The notes beneath the pieces were generated by a model. The model had not been told where the DNA came from. It did no database searches and saw only the letters and a program-made list of their open reading frames with translations. From contig MSXT01000006.1 of the NCBI GenBank assembly GCA_002083595.1, positions 3,377 through 67,376 of the forward strand: a DNA stretch of 64,000 nucleotides, read 5' to 3'. This DNA comes from Proteobacteria bacterium ST_bin16. Its GTDB lineage: Bacteria > Pseudomonadota > Gammaproteobacteria > Burkholderiales > Nitrosomonadaceae. Below are positions 35,313 to 44,765 of this stretch, piece after piece (position 1 is the first letter of the stretch; each line of letters begins with the position of its first letter). The translations under genes and the position numbers were made by a program.

Positions 35313-35700
35313 TTCGGTTGGCGCAAAATAATATTCAGTTGCGCTGATAACGATCTGCCAGTGTCTGCCTTGATGATCTAGCAGTGAATGGCTTCTTAGC
35401 AAGCTTCCGGCAAGCATCAGTAGTGCTAAATATTGGAGTGATAACCGTCTCCAGTCCATCATAAAAAATTAAGCTCATCAGCAATTAGTTTATTCGGATT
35501 GCGTTATGAGCCGAAAAGTGTGATAGTTCACATCGCAACATGATAAGTTAGTCCGCGTAACAATAAATAAAAAACATGTTGTGGTAACTCTAAGGACTAA
35601 TTAAATAAGGCGCTGAAGTTAAACAAGTTTGTCATTGAAGTATGTTTTAATGCAAATTTAATGACGTTTCACATATACATTTTCACTATGGAGGGTAGCA
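35313..35700. other. Intergenic region
   Basis: About 390 AT-rich bases without a supportable gene. A 63-codon minus-strand frame here has no ribosome-binding site or recognisable features. The right end (GGAGGGT at about 35691) is the ribosome-binding site of the next gene. Confidence 0.5.
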
Positions 35701-36213
35701 ATGAAATCTAGTAAGATCAGTAAGTTAGTGGCTTATACTATTCTTTTGTTATCATTGGGATTATTGTTTGGCTGTAAGCCAATTTTTGAAAAGAAACCAA
35801 TTCCTAAAGATAACAAAGATGCGGCGGCTGCTCCGGCAGCAGCGCCAGCGCCAGCACCTACTCCAGCAGCACCGGCCGCAGCACCTGCTCCGGCAGCAGC
35901 TGAGCCCGCAGCTAAAATTGAAGAAGTGCAAAGTATACAGAGCATAGAATCAGCAGCCTCGACTCAGGAAGCTCAGCCAAGTGCCGCAGCCGCACCATCA
36001 GTGGATGATGGTGATGATGTGGTGAAAGTGACCCCGGCAATTATGCGGAAAATACAGCAAGCACTGGCAAGTGCAGGGTTTAATCCTGGTCCGGCAGATG
36101 GTGTCAGTGGCGCTAAAACAGTGGCAGCTATCGAAAGCTTCCAGAAACAAAATAACATTCCAACCGGTAAAATCACCAAAAGAACGTTACGCGCATTGGG
36201 TGTTGATTTCTAA
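35701..36213 (+). CDS. Lipoprotein with an Ala/Pro linker and a peptidoglycan-binding domain
   Basis: 170 residues. A lipobox LLFGC puts the lipidated Cys at position 25. Residues ~38-72 are an Ala/Pro-rich flexible spacer and ~72-105 are Ala/Ser/Gln/Glu-rich. The C-terminal PG_binding_1 domain (about 108-168) contains IQQALASAGFNPGPADGVSG and SFQKQNNIPTGKITKRTLRALG. It would be anchored in a membrane leaflet and reach the cell wall through the spacer, a Pal-like tether in outline but with a different binding fold. It has its own terminator. Confidence 0.87.
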   Translation: MKSSKISKLVAYTILLLSLGLLFGCKPIFEKKPIPKDNKDAAAAPAAAPAPAPTPAAPAAAPAPAAAEPAAKIEEVQSIQSIESAASTQEAQPSAAAAPSVDDGDDVVKVTPAIMRKIQQALASAGFNPGPADGVSGAKTVAAIESFQKQNNIPTGKITKRTLRALGVDF

Positions 36214-36240
36214 GCGGCAAATTACAGCATGAGATTTTAT

Positions 36241-36273
36241 ACACCAAGGATCTATGGTCCTTGGTGTATTTTT
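36241..36273 (+). terminator. Rho-independent terminator of the lipoprotein gene
   Basis: ACACCAAGGA (36241-36250) and TCCTTGGTGT (36258-36267) form a perfect 10-bp stem with a 7-base loop. ATTTTTAT follows. It starts 27 bases after the stop codon. Confidence 0.93.
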
Positions 36274-36661
36274 ATCAGCTGGGTAATTTTCAATAATCGG
36301 GAAATTTATTTAGCGTTGTAATATTATTGACGCTATTTCTTAGTTTTCCGGTTGATTTAAAAATATTTGCTATACGAACAACCATGTTCTATAGTTAAAT
36401 TTCAAATCCGGTTTCAGAGATTATTCAGGTAATTATAGATCTAAAGATGCTGAGCAATATCCATAGTCATTGGTTGTGATATCTACTTTAGTTTTAAATT
36501 CCTTAGCATAAGTTGAGTTTCGCTGTATGGCGCAAACTGTTTGCATGTATGTCAGCATTTTTCGGATAGATTTGCGTTATATACACGATTGGTTTTGTTA
36601 AATTTTGTTCAGTAGCATTAGTCATTAATTTGCTTTTGAAGTACTTTTGGAGGTTTTGCTC
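36274..36661. other. AT-rich region upstream of hpnH
   Basis: About 390 bases, clearly AT-rich, with no coding frame I can support. It should contain the hpnH promoter. The ribosome-binding site GGAGG lies at 36649-36653. Confidence 0.5.
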
Positions 36662-37780
36662 ATGGGAGTTCCTTTACGTCAACAGATTGCGGTTGGCACT
36701 TATCTAATTAAACAGAAGTTAAAAGGGGTTAAAAAATATCCTCTGGTGCTGATGCTGGAGCCTCTATTTCGCTGTAATCTGGCATGTGCCGGGTGCGGAA
36801 AGATTGCGCATCCGGAAGATGTTCTCGATCAACGTCTTTCGTATGAAGAGTGCATGGAGGCAGTCGATGAATGTGGCGCGCCCATGGTGTCAATCCCGGG
36901 CGGTGAACCGTTGCTTCATAAAGAAATGCCACAGATTGTTGCGGGCATTATTAAACGAAAGAAATATGTTTATCTATGTACGAATGCGCTGTTGTTAAAG
37001 AAACGGATCGATGACTATACACCGTCACCTTATCTGACTTTCTCCATCCATTTGGATGGTATGAAGGAACGGCATGATGCCTCAGTTTGCCAGGATGGTG
37101 TTTTTGATCGTGCGGTTGAGGCGATCAAGCTGGCACTGGAGAGAGGCTTTAGAGTGACAGTTAACTGCACGTTGTTTCAAGGCGAAACACCAGAGGATGT
37201 CGCTGAGTTTCTCGATTATGCCATGGAGCTGGGTGTTGAAGCCGCCACAATCGCACCGGGCTTTAGCTATGAGAAAGCCCCGCAGCAGGATGTGTTCATA
37301 AAAAGCCAGGACACCAAAGTATTATTCCGCGGCATTTTTGAATTGGGTAAAAAATTAAAGCGCAAATGGCGATTGAATCATTCCGCGCTGTATCTGGATT
37401 ACCTGGCCGGAAATCAGGATTATGAGTGCACGCCGTGGGGAAATCCGACACGTAATGTATTCGGTTGGCAAAAGCCGTGCTATTTGCTGTCTGATGAAGG
37501 CTATGCAAAAACCTTCAAAGAGCTTCTCGATGATACGCCGTGGGAAAAATACGGTACGGCAAATAATCCAAAATGCGCACAATGCATGGCTCACTGCGGA
37601 TATGAAGCGACTGCGGTAGAAGATACTCTGCAACGGCCATGGAAAGCGATGGTGGCAGCGATGAGAGGACCGAAGACGAGCGGTCCTATGGTCGCTGAAC
37701 CTACACCAAAGTGGGCAACTGAAGAAAGCAAGGCATCCAAGAAGCTTTCAGACATAGCGGTCACACTGATAGATAAATAA
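36662..37780 (+). CDS. hpnH: Adenosyl-hopene transferase HpnH (radical SAM)
   Basis: 372 residues from ATG 36662, chosen because GGAGG lies 8 bases upstream; a TTG at 36647 would overlap that site. The radical SAM cluster motif is RCNLACAGC (C38, C42, C45), followed by SIPGGEPLLH. A C-terminal Cys-rich region (CTPWGNPTRN, CAQCMAHCGYE) is typical of HpnH. The enzyme adds the 5'-deoxyadenosyl group to diploptene to make adenosylhopane, the first step toward C35 hopanoids. Confidence 0.95.
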   Translation: MGVPLRQQIAVGTYLIKQKLKGVKKYPLVLMLEPLFRCNLACAGCGKIAHPEDVLDQRLSYEECMEAVDECGAPMVSIPGGEPLLHKEMPQIVAGIIKRKKYVYLCTNALLLKKRIDDYTPSPYLTFSIHLDGMKERHDASVCQDGVFDRAVEAIKLALERGFRVTVNCTLFQGETPEDVAEFLDYAMELGVEAATIAPGFSYEKAPQQDVFIKSQDTKVLFRGIFELGKKLKRKWRLNHSALYLDYLAGNQDYECTPWGNPTRNVFGWQKPCYLLSDEGYAKTFKELLDDTPWEKYGTANNPKCAQCMAHCGYEATAVEDTLQRPWKAMVAAMRGPKTSGPMVAEPTPKWATEESKASKKLSDIAVTLIDK

Positions 37781-37830
37781 CAGATGCAGGTACTGAGATT
37801 GGTTTTTATTTTTAGAATCTTTCTAGAATA

Positions 37831-38958
37831 ATGGTGGACTTAGTACTATACGCATCTGTTTTCGGTGCTATATGCTGGGTGGCACTGGCACTGCTCCCGT
37901 GGCGCCCCTGGAGCACGCGCGAGAAAATAGAAGCGCCAGCGTTATTCCAATCCGGTGAAGACCTGGGTGATATCACTGTACTGATTCCGGCGCGCAACGA
38001 AGGCCCTTATATCGGGCATACACTCAATGGTGTTAGAGCACAGGGTATCAATGTGCGTATCATTGTGATCGATGATCAATCCAGCGACGATACCGCTGAA
38101 CAAGCAAGGCGCAGTGGTGCGCAGGTATTGTCCGGTACCGCGCCGCCTGCGGGGTGGAGCGGTAAATTATGGGCGCTGGAGCAAGGATTGCGGGAAGTAA
38201 AAACCCCCTACACCCTGCTATTGGATGCGGATATCGAACTGGCCCCAGGAATTGCCGGTGAGTTACTGCGCAAAGCGCGCGCTGAGAATCTGGCTTTGGT
38301 ATCGTTGATGGCTGAGCCGCCGATGATGAACTTCATCGAACGCTTACTGATGCCAGCATTTATATTTTTCTTTAAGCTGCTGTATCCTTTCGGTTTGGCG
38401 AATAAACCGCAATCCCGCATTGCAGCAGCAGCGGGTGGATGTATTCTGGTGGAAACACAAGCATTGCGTTCTACCGGGGCGTTTGCCAATCTGCACAATG
38501 CGCTGATCGATGATTGCACTTTAGCTGCTCATATCAAGCGGACCGGTTTGCGTACTTATATCGGACTCAGCCATGCAGCGCGGAGTCATCGGGGTTATCA
38601 TGCATTGCAGCCGATTTGGGAAATGGTCGCTCGTACAGCTTTCACGCAATTAAAATACTCGCTGAATTTGCTCATCGTTTGCACTGTGTTAATGACTTCG
38701 ATGTTTTGGGCCGCGCCGTTTGCATTTTTGCTGCCATCTGTAGAGGCTTATACGGTGAGCGCATTGGCATGGATGGCTATGCTTTTTACCTATGCGCCAA
38801 CTTTAACTTATTATCATCGTTCTCCGCTCTGGGGGCTGGCATTGCCCGCAATCGGCACATTGTATCTTGCCATGACCTGGACATCGGCACTGCGCTACTG
38901 GCGCGGGGAGCGTGCTCGTTGGAAAGATCGTCATTATGAAAGTAAAACAAACTATTAA
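37831..38958 (+). CDS. hpnB: Hopanoid-associated glycosyltransferase HpnB
   Basis: 375 residues. An N-terminal membrane helix (about 4-24) precedes a family 2 GT-A domain with VLIPARNEGPYI, VIDDQSSDDT and LLLDADIEL. Three or four membrane helices lie in the C-terminal third. AGWSGKLWALEQGL is characteristic of HpnB-type enzymes. The exact hopanoid reaction of HpnB is not firmly established in the literature I know. It lies 50 bases after hpnH and overlaps the next gene by 23 bases. Confidence 0.9.
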   Translation: MVDLVLYASVFGAICWVALALLPWRPWSTREKIEAPALFQSGEDLGDITVLIPARNEGPYIGHTLNGVRAQGINVRIIVIDDQSSDDTAEQARRSGAQVLSGTAPPAGWSGKLWALEQGLREVKTPYTLLLDADIELAPGIAGELLRKARAENLALVSLMAEPPMMNFIERLLMPAFIFFFKLLYPFGLANKPQSRIAAAAGGCILVETQALRSTGAFANLHNALIDDCTLAAHIKRTGLRTYIGLSHAARSHRGYHALQPIWEMVARTAFTQLKYSLNLLIVCTVLMTSMFWAAPFAFLLPSVEAYTVSALAWMAMLFTYAPTLTYYHRSPLWGLALPAIGTLYLAMTWTSALRYWRGERARWKDRHYESKTNY

Positions 38959-39574
38959 GTGGTTGCTGGCAGGATGCCTCATGCTGGCATTGTTATTATC
39001 TATCGCTCCGGTATTGAGCGCATCCGGCACTGGTTCGGACAACCCGGAACAAGTTATCGGTCAATTGCAATCTTCGCTGCTCCAAGTCATGCGTGAAGGT
39101 GAGAAACTGGGGTATGAGGGGCGTTATAAATTTCTCGAACCGGTCATTGATCAGTCGCATGACATCGATCTGATCATCAAGACTATACTCGGTGCAACTT
39201 ACTGGTCGCAGTTGGACAAAACGCAGCAAGACTTGATTGGTAGCACTTTCCGCCAATTGAGTATTGCCACTTACGCCAGCCGGTTTACCCAATATGAGGG
39301 AGAGCAGTTTAAGATCATCGAGCAACGCACCTTACCGCGTGATCAAACCCTGGTGCGCAGCCAGCTGACAAAATCTGACGGTGGTACGGTAAATTTTGAT
39401 TATGTGCTACATCAAACGGAAGGACACTGGCGGATTGCCAATATCCTGTTTGACGGCGTGAGCGATCTTGCCATAAAACGCGGAGAATATCGTGCCGTTT
39501 TGCAACGGGATGGATTTGCTGCATTGATAGAACTGCTGAAGGAAAAAATAACTTTAGCTCAGCAGCAGAACTAA
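38936..39574 (+). CDS. hpnM: MlaC/HpnM-family periplasmic lipid-binding protein
   Basis: 212 residues from ATG 38936. An in-frame upstream GTG (38912) would spoil the signal peptide. Signal about 1-32 (LLAGCLMLALLLSIAPVLS). The Ttg2D/MlaC domain contains VIGQLQSSLLQVM, ILGATYWSQLDKTQQDLIGSTFRQL and GHWRIANILFDGVSDL, quoted by cores TYWSQLDKTQQ and WRIANILFDGVS. Such proteins carry phospholipids, or hopanoids in the hpnMN pair, between membranes. Overlap with hpnB favours the hopanoid version. The stop is three bases from the convergent rsmB-like stop. Confidence 0.85.
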   Translation: MKVKQTIKWLLAGCLMLALLLSIAPVLSASGTGSDNPEQVIGQLQSSLLQVMREGEKLGYEGRYKFLEPVIDQSHDIDLIIKTILGATYWSQLDKTQQDLIGSTFRQLSIATYASRFTQYEGEQFKIIEQRTLPRDQTLVRSQLTKSDGGTVNFDYVLHQTEGHWRIANILFDGVSDLAIKRGEYRAVLQRDGFAALIELLKEKITLAQQQN

Positions 39575-39577
39575 CAA

Positions 39578-40885
39578 TCAGGCCGTCTCGGTTTCACTGA
39601 CGGGTTCAGGTTTACTATCCGTTTCTACTGTATCCGCACGAATTAAAGCGGCTGCAAAAAAGCCATCGGTTTGATGCAGCCGTGGGGATAATTGTAAGAA
39701 TTCCCCGGTGTTGAGCGGTATTTTCTGCTGCGATAGCAATTCTGCACAATTCAATAAAGTAAATTGCGGATGTGTGGCAAGAAAATCACCGATAACGGCT
39801 TGGTTTTCTTCCGGCAGGAAACTGCATGTCGCATAGACCAGCCGGCCGCCGGGTTTAAGCAAACCGGCAGCGGCGGACAGAATAGCCGCTTGTTTTGCTT
39901 TCAATTCTTCAATACTCTGCGCAGATTGACGCCACTTTAGATCCGGGTTGCGCCGCAAGGTGCCGAGACCGCTGCATGGCGCGTCGACTAATACGCGATC
40001 TATTTTTCCCGACAATCTTTTGATCTTGCTGTCATTCTCATCCGCAATGCGCTGCGTATGCAAGTTCGACAAACCGGAGCGCTTGAAGCGGGGTTTCAGA
40101 TTACTCAATCTTTTTTCCGAAACGTCAAACGCATAAAGACGTCCTTTTGAATTCATCAAAGCGCCCAATAGCAGCGACTTCCCGCCAGCACCCGCGCAGA
40201 AATCGACAACCATTTCGCCGCGCTTTGGCGCCAGTAAGTAGCCGAGTAACTGACTGCCTTCGTCCTGTACTTCTATTTTTCCCGATAAGAAAAGCGCGTG
40301 GCGATTGATCGCGGGTTTCCCGGTGAGACGGATGCCGCAGGGGGAATAAGGCGTTGCTTGCGCCTCGATTCCTTCTTGTGCCAATGTTTCAAGTACTTCG
40401 GCGCGCTTGGCGAGAATAGTATTCACCCGCAGATCCAGCGGCGCCGGTTGTTGCAAGGAAAGCCCCAAATCAAGAATATCGCTATCCGGCATGCCGTGCT
40501 GCAATTTTTCCACCACCCATGCAGGAAATTCCGCCTGGATCGTTAGCGGTTGCGTGTCCGGTTTGCTGCCTTTGATTTCTGCCAGCCATTTGCTTTCTGT
40601 TTCGCTGATCAGCGGTGCCAATTCACGCAAGTTCATGCCTTGAAATTTAGCCAGATAAGCGAGCACCAGAGCGCGTGGCGTTATGTTGTTTGCCAGGGTT
40701 TCAAGAAAAAAGCGGTGGCGTAAAATGCCAAAAACGGTTTCCGCGATGAATGCCCGGTCTTGACCGCCAAGCATGGGGTTTTCCCGGAAGAAACGGCGCA
40801 TGATGGCATCGGCAGGATAGTCCAGCGGCAGTACGGTACGCATGGCGACGATGGCCGCGTCCAATTGAGGAGGTGTTAAATGCAT
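39578..40885 (-). CDS. RsmB/NOP-family rRNA (cytosine-C5) methyltransferase
   Basis: 435 residues. An N-terminal NusB-like helical region is followed by a class I SAM methyltransferase core: FCAGAGGKSLLLG (SAM), DAPCSGLGTLRRNPDLKWR with the release Cys, and YATCSFLPEEN with the nucleophile Cys. RsmB methylates C967 of 16S rRNA; whether this gene is RsmB itself or a betaproteobacterial paralogue cannot be settled, since rsmB usually neighbours fmt. It is the last gene of purM-purN-DUF3108-methyltransferase, 38 bases after DUF3108. Confidence 0.87.
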   Translation of the reverse strand: MHLTPPQLDAAIVAMRTVLPLDYPADAIMRRFFRENPMLGGQDRAFIAETVFGILRHRFFLETLANNITPRALVLAYLAKFQGMNLRELAPLISETESKWLAEIKGSKPDTQPLTIQAEFPAWVVEKLQHGMPDSDILDLGLSLQQPAPLDLRVNTILAKRAEVLETLAQEGIEAQATPYSPCGIRLTGKPAINRHALFLSGKIEVQDEGSQLLGYLLAPKRGEMVVDFCAGAGGKSLLLGALMNSKGRLYAFDVSEKRLSNLKPRFKRSGLSNLHTQRIADENDSKIKRLSGKIDRVLVDAPCSGLGTLRRNPDLKWRQSAQSIEELKAKQAAILSAAAGLLKPGGRLVYATCSFLPEENQAVIGDFLATHPQFTLLNCAELLSQQKIPLNTGEFLQLSPRLHQTDGFFAAALIRADTVETDSKPEPVSETETA

Positions 40886-40923
40886 TGATTTCCAGTGTGT
40901 GAGCTATCAGCGAAGCAAATGAA

Positions 40924-41640
40924 TTAATGATCCGGTTTATAGCTGATATTAACTTCGGTCACTATTTTGTCGATTTCCCGGCCATTATCCTCGATCGAGA
41001 CAATACGCACGGGTAGCATGTGATTGTTCAGCGCGAGCCATATTTTCCTTTTAAGCTTGGAATGCTTTTCTTCCTGCCGGGTTAATACTATTGTTTCCAT
41101 TTTCCCGATCGGTGTATTGAGGGTTTCTTTCGCGATGGTATAGCGTGTTAACTGCAGGTTATGGCCATTGGTAACGTACCGGTCAACATGGTGTTTCGGC
41201 AGCTCGGTAAACACAAAGTTGTACGATAAGCTGAGACGATCCAGCGTACCATCCGGCAACTTTTCTCTGGCATGATGACCTTGGTGATTCAGTGTGATGA
41301 TATGGTTATTCCAGTCAAATTCTGCGACGCTGGGTTGTTTTTTACCGCGTTTTTCATAAGCGCGCATGGGCCGTAAACCATGTTTGGTGATGAAGCCTTC
41401 GCTATGGCGCATGATGCTATTCGGTTCGATGAGTTTGTACATACCGGTGGCTTGCGCTTCGCTGTTGATCGAATAATGCGCCTTGCCGTCGACGTGCTTG
41501 ATTTCCATCACTTCATCGACTTCCCCTTCGCCGATATCCGTCGTCACCGCATATTTAATTTCGATGCGTGACGGCATATCCGTCGCCATGACCGGGAAAC
41601 TGAGCAGCCCCAGCAGAAAAAGCAATGCTGCACATTTCAT
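40924..41640 (-). CDS. DUF3108 periplasmic protein
   Basis: 238 residues with a signal peptide (about 1-19, ending PVMA) and a DUF3108 beta-rich body (EIKYAVTTDIGEGEVDEVMEI, shortened as KYAVTTDIGEGEV; LPVRIVSIEDNGREID at the end). The family is common next to purN in betaproteobacteria, but its role is not known. The ATG overlaps the purN stop by four bases. There is no sign of decay. Confidence 0.85.
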   Translation of the reverse strand: MKCAALLFLLGLLSFPVMATDMPSRIEIKYAVTTDIGEGEVDEVMEIKHVDGKAHYSINSEAQATGMYKLIEPNSIMRHSEGFITKHGLRPMRAYEKRGKKQPSVAEFDWNNHIITLNHQGHHAREKLPDGTLDRLSLSYNFVFTELPKHHVDRYVTNGHNLQLTRYTIAKETLNTPIGKMETIVLTRQEEKHSKLKRKIWLALNNHMLPVRIVSIEDNGREIDKIVTEVNISYKPDH

Positions 41641-42275
41641 TCCGGCAATCCTGGTGAGAAAAGTGCAACCTCACTAACGTTGGCATCAGTCACTTCAGCT
41701 CGATTTCCGTTCAAACGGATCCGGTCTTCCATAAACCAGCGGACAGCCTGTGGATAAATGCGGTGCTCTTGCTGTAAAACTCGCGCGGCCAGGGTTTCTT
41801 CGCTATCTTCCGGTAATACCGGGACAGCCGCTTGAATCACAATCGGACCGTGATCCAGCTGCAATGTGACAAAATGCACCGTACAGCCATGAATCCTGAT
41901 GCCTTCTTGCAGCACCCGCGCATGTGTGCCCAATCCTGGAAAAGCAGGGAGTAAGGAAGGGTGAATATTCATTAACCGGCCTTGGTAACGTTGTACAAAG
42001 CGATCGCTAAGTATACGCATGAAGCCGGCCAGTGCAATCAGTTTTGGCTGACAGGTGTCAATTTTTTCCGCCAATGCCGCATCGAATGTCTGGCGGTCCG
42101 GAAAATCGCGGTGATCCAAAATCAAAGTTTCAACACCCAGTTGCCGCGCAATTTCCAGCCCGCTCGCATGGAGATTGTTACTGATCACCGTAATGCGATC
42201 CACCTGCAATTTTGCCTCCAGCAACGCTTGCATATTACTGCCGCGGCCGGAAATCAGAATAACCAGTGATTTCAT
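41637..42275 (-). CDS. purN: Phosphoribosylglycinamide formyltransferase
   Basis: 212 residues from the ATG at 42273-42275. The longer frame upstream runs back into purM and is not used. GRGSNMQAL is the phosphate-binding loop. MNIHPSLLPAFPGLGTHARVL is cited by its core NIHPSLLPAFPG, which includes the catalytic His; HFVTLQLDHGPI contains the catalytic Asp. Third step of purine synthesis with formyl-THF. It is 25 bases downstream of purM. A TGTGGATAA inside the gene is considered chance. Confidence 0.96.
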   Translation of the reverse strand: MKSLVILISGRGSNMQALLEAKLQVDRITVISNNLHASGLEIARQLGVETLILDHRDFPDRQTFDAALAEKIDTCQPKLIALAGFMRILSDRFVQRYQGRLMNIHPSLLPAFPGLGTHARVLQEGIRIHGCTVHFVTLQLDHGPIVIQAAVPVLPEDSEETLAARVLQQEHRIYPQAVRWFMEDRIRLNGNRAEVTDANVSEVALFSPGLPE

Positions 42276-42300
42276 AGGATGCTGTTGCCGGAATAAGGGT

Positions 42301-43359
42301 TTACACGAGTACGGTGGCTGGCTGATTAGCCGTACGTGGCTTGATTTCCCCAATCCGCCATGAGGTTTCTCCCGCCGCATGTAAACTGCTCAGTGCGGTC
42401 TCGGCATGCTCGGGTGCGACAACGATCACCATGCCGATACCGCAATTAAATACGCGCGCCATTTCATGCTCGGCGACATTGCCTTGCTGCTGCAACCAAC
42501 GGAACAACGGCGGCATTTCCCAGGCGTCGCGGTGTAAAACCGCCGTAAGCTGATCGGGTAAAATGCGCGGCACATTTTCTACCAAGCCGCCACCGGTGAT
42601 ATGCGCCAGCCCCTTGACCGGCAGTTGATTGATCAGCGCAAGCAACGGTTTGACGTAAATGCGCGTTGGCGCCATGATGACATCGGCGAGGGGCTGGCCG
42701 TGAAAATCTCCGGACAAGTCGGCGTGACTATGTTCGATAATCTTGCGGATCAGCGAATAACCGTTGGAATGGGCGCCGCTGGAAGCGACACCCAACACGA
42801 TATCGCCCGCTTGTATCGTCGCGCCGCTGATAATCCGCTCTTTCTCTACCGCGCCCACGGCAAATCCGGCCAAGTCGTATTCATCGTGCGGGTACATGCC
42901 CGGCATTTCCGCCGTTTCCCCGCCGATCAATGCGCAACCGGCCAACTCGCAGCCGCGGGCGATACCGCTGATGACTGCCGTCGCCGTCTCCACTTGCAAT
43001 TTTCCGCAGGCGAAATAATCCAGGAAAAACAGCGGCTCCGCGCCTTGCACCAGAATATCGTTGACACTCATCGCCACCAGATCGATGCCAATGGTGTCAT
43101 GCTGGTTGAGCTGGAACGCCAGCTTCAGCTTGGTACCCACGCCATCGGTACCGGAAACCAGCACCGGGTTTTGGTATTTCTTGGAAATCTCAAACAATGC
43201 GCCAAAACCGCCAATGCCGGTGAGTACCTCGGGTCGCATGGTGCGCTTGGCCAACGGTTTGATATTTTCAACCAGGCGGTCGCCCGCGTCGATGTCAACC
43301 CCGGCATCCCGATAGGATAATGGCGTTGTGTTCGGATGATCAGATTTGGATGAGGTCAA
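42301..43359 (-). CDS. purM: Phosphoribosylformylglycinamidine cyclo-ligase
   Basis: 352 residues if it starts at TTG 43357-43359, which has GGGA seven bases upstream and gives the usual length. Another in-frame TTG at 43398 would add 13 residues and lacks a ribosome-binding site. No ATG is available nearby. Family blocks: LSYRDAGVDIDAGD, GTDGVGTKLKLA, GGETAEMPGMY and HITGGGLVENVPR. It makes AIR from FGAM. First gene of the operon. Confidence 0.93.
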   Translation of the reverse strand: MTSSKSDHPNTTPLSYRDAGVDIDAGDRLVENIKPLAKRTMRPEVLTGIGGFGALFEISKKYQNPVLVSGTDGVGTKLKLAFQLNQHDTIGIDLVAMSVNDILVQGAEPLFFLDYFACGKLQVETATAVISGIARGCELAGCALIGGETAEMPGMYPHDEYDLAGFAVGAVEKERIISGATIQAGDIVLGVASSGAHSNGYSLIRKIIEHSHADLSGDFHGQPLADVIMAPTRIYVKPLLALINQLPVKGLAHITGGGLVENVPRILPDQLTAVLHRDAWEMPPLFRWLQQQGNVAEHEMARVFNCGIGMVIVVAPEHAETALSSLHAAGETSWRIGEIKPRTANQPATVLV

Positions 43360-43615
43360 CTTGGATTCCCATGCGGTTAATATGAATGCTACCGGCAAAA
43401 CTGGATTTTACCGCAAATGAGCGATGCGCATGGTGCGTGCAGATAAAAATCTCCGCCCGGTGATGGAGTTCCCGGGGATTGTTTGAATTGATTCTATATT
43501 TTGCTATTGCGCCGGTTTGACTTATACTCAAGAAGCAGTTGAAGTAAAAGAAGTTCTATCAGTATACAGTGTGGCAAGGGTAGATTGATCAACGTACTTT
43601 GATTGGAGGTGGAAT

Positions 43616-44470
43616 ATGAAAACAATTCATGGCCGTGGATTGGGCTGGCATAGAGACCTGCCCGATATGCGGGATCACACGCAATCGACATCAGCGGTTG
43701 CAAAAGTTCTGGCAAAATCATCAGCCTTGAAAAAAGCCGCGAAGACTTTACCGGCGTCGGTCGATCTGCGCAAATACTGTTCGCCGATTGAAGATCAGGG
43801 GCAGCTTGGTTCCTGTACAGCCCATGCGGGTGTCGGCATGGTGGAGTACTTTGAGCGCCGCGCTTTTGGAAAACACGTCGATGCATCGCGGCTGTTTTTA
43901 TACAAAGTCACCCGGCAACTGCTGGGATTCACCGGCGACGATGGCGCGTATCTGAGAGACACCATGAAAGCGCTGGTGCTATTCGGCGTTCCACCGGAGA
44001 AATATTGGCCTTACGACGTCGCCAAGTTCAACGATGATCCTTCCAATTTCTGCTTTTCATACGCGCAGAGTTATCAAGCGATCACTTATTACCGGCTTGA
44101 TCCGCCCAATACACCTACAGCCACCGTGCTGAAGAACGTAAAAACCAGTCTCGCTGGGCAACTTCCCGCTATGTTCGGTTTCTCGGTTTACAGTTCGATG
44201 CCGCGATCCGGCGATGGCAAAGGGGAAATTCCTTATCCTACCGGCGGAGATACCTTGGACGGCGGGCACGCGGTGCTTGCGGTCGGGTATGACGATCAGA
44301 AAAAAATCGGCTCCACTAAGGGCGCATTGTTGATTCGTAATTCTTGGGGAACGGATTGGGGTGACGGTGGCTACGGCTGGTTGCCCTATGCCTATATCGA
44401 AGACGGACTCGCCGACGATTTCTGGTCGCTGGTCAAGGCGGAATTTGTCGATAGCGATTTGTTTAAATAA
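43616..44470 (+). CDS. Papain-like (C1) cysteine peptidase without a signal peptide
   Basis: 284 residues. After a short N-terminal region, the catalytic Cys is C67 in QGQLGSCTAHA (Gln of the oxyanion hole at 61 or 63). The His is H218 in GGHAVLAVGYD and the Asn is N242 in IRNSWGTDWGDGGYGW. There is no export signal and only ~45 residues before the mature-like domain, too short for a classical inhibitory propeptide. Such bacterial C1 enzymes are uncommon; substrate unknown. A GGAGG site precedes the ATG. It is divergent from purM and has no obvious operon partner. Confidence 0.88.
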   Translation: MKTIHGRGLGWHRDLPDMRDHTQSTSAVAKVLAKSSALKKAAKTLPASVDLRKYCSPIEDQGQLGSCTAHAGVGMVEYFERRAFGKHVDASRLFLYKVTRQLLGFTGDDGAYLRDTMKALVLFGVPPEKYWPYDVAKFNDDPSNFCFSYAQSYQAITYYRLDPPNTPTATVLKNVKTSLAGQLPAMFGFSVYSSMPRSGDGKGEIPYPTGGDTLDGGHAVLAVGYDDQKKIGSTKGALLIRNSWGTDWGDGGYGWLPYAYIEDGLADDFWSLVKAEFVDSDLFK

Positions 44471-44669
44471 TCGTTTTTAAGAATATCAAGGTAGGTACTT
44501 TTTAATCAACGATTTGTTATCTTTTCTGGGGAATAGAAACGAGTGATTTCAGCATTCAAGATCAGTTTCGTGAATTTTTTGTAATTTTTTTGTGAATAAT
44601 TTGTGAACTTTTGTGATTTCTGATAATCTCATCATATGTTTTTAACTAACTATCAATGAGGAGAGAATC

Positions 44670-44747
44670 TTGGAACGATTAGGAAATGCTTATTTTGCAG
44701 TTATATTTATTCTGTTTGTGCTGACTACATTGGAATCGTTTTCGTAA
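44670..44747 (+). CDS. Possible 25-residue single-helix membrane peptide
   Basis: A TTG at 44670 follows AGGAGAG (44659-44665) at ideal spacing. The 25 codons encode a peptide starting MERLG, with a hydrophobic core YFAVIFILFVLTT and a short polar end SFS. The TAA is 19 bases before a strong Rho-independent terminator. A good ribosome-binding site, one membrane helix and a dedicated terminator together suggest a translated small transcript. No family is recognised. The non-ATG start and small size keep confidence moderate. Confidence 0.5.
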   Translation: MERLGNAYFAVIFILFVLTTLESFS

Positions 44748-44765
44748 GCAGTAATCGTTAATTTG

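Noticed and set aside
44591..44599. TGTGAATAA as a fourth copy of the DnaA-box repeat
   Set aside because: It matches the relaxed DnaA consensus but lacks the ATTATG block at +94 and the other shared segments.
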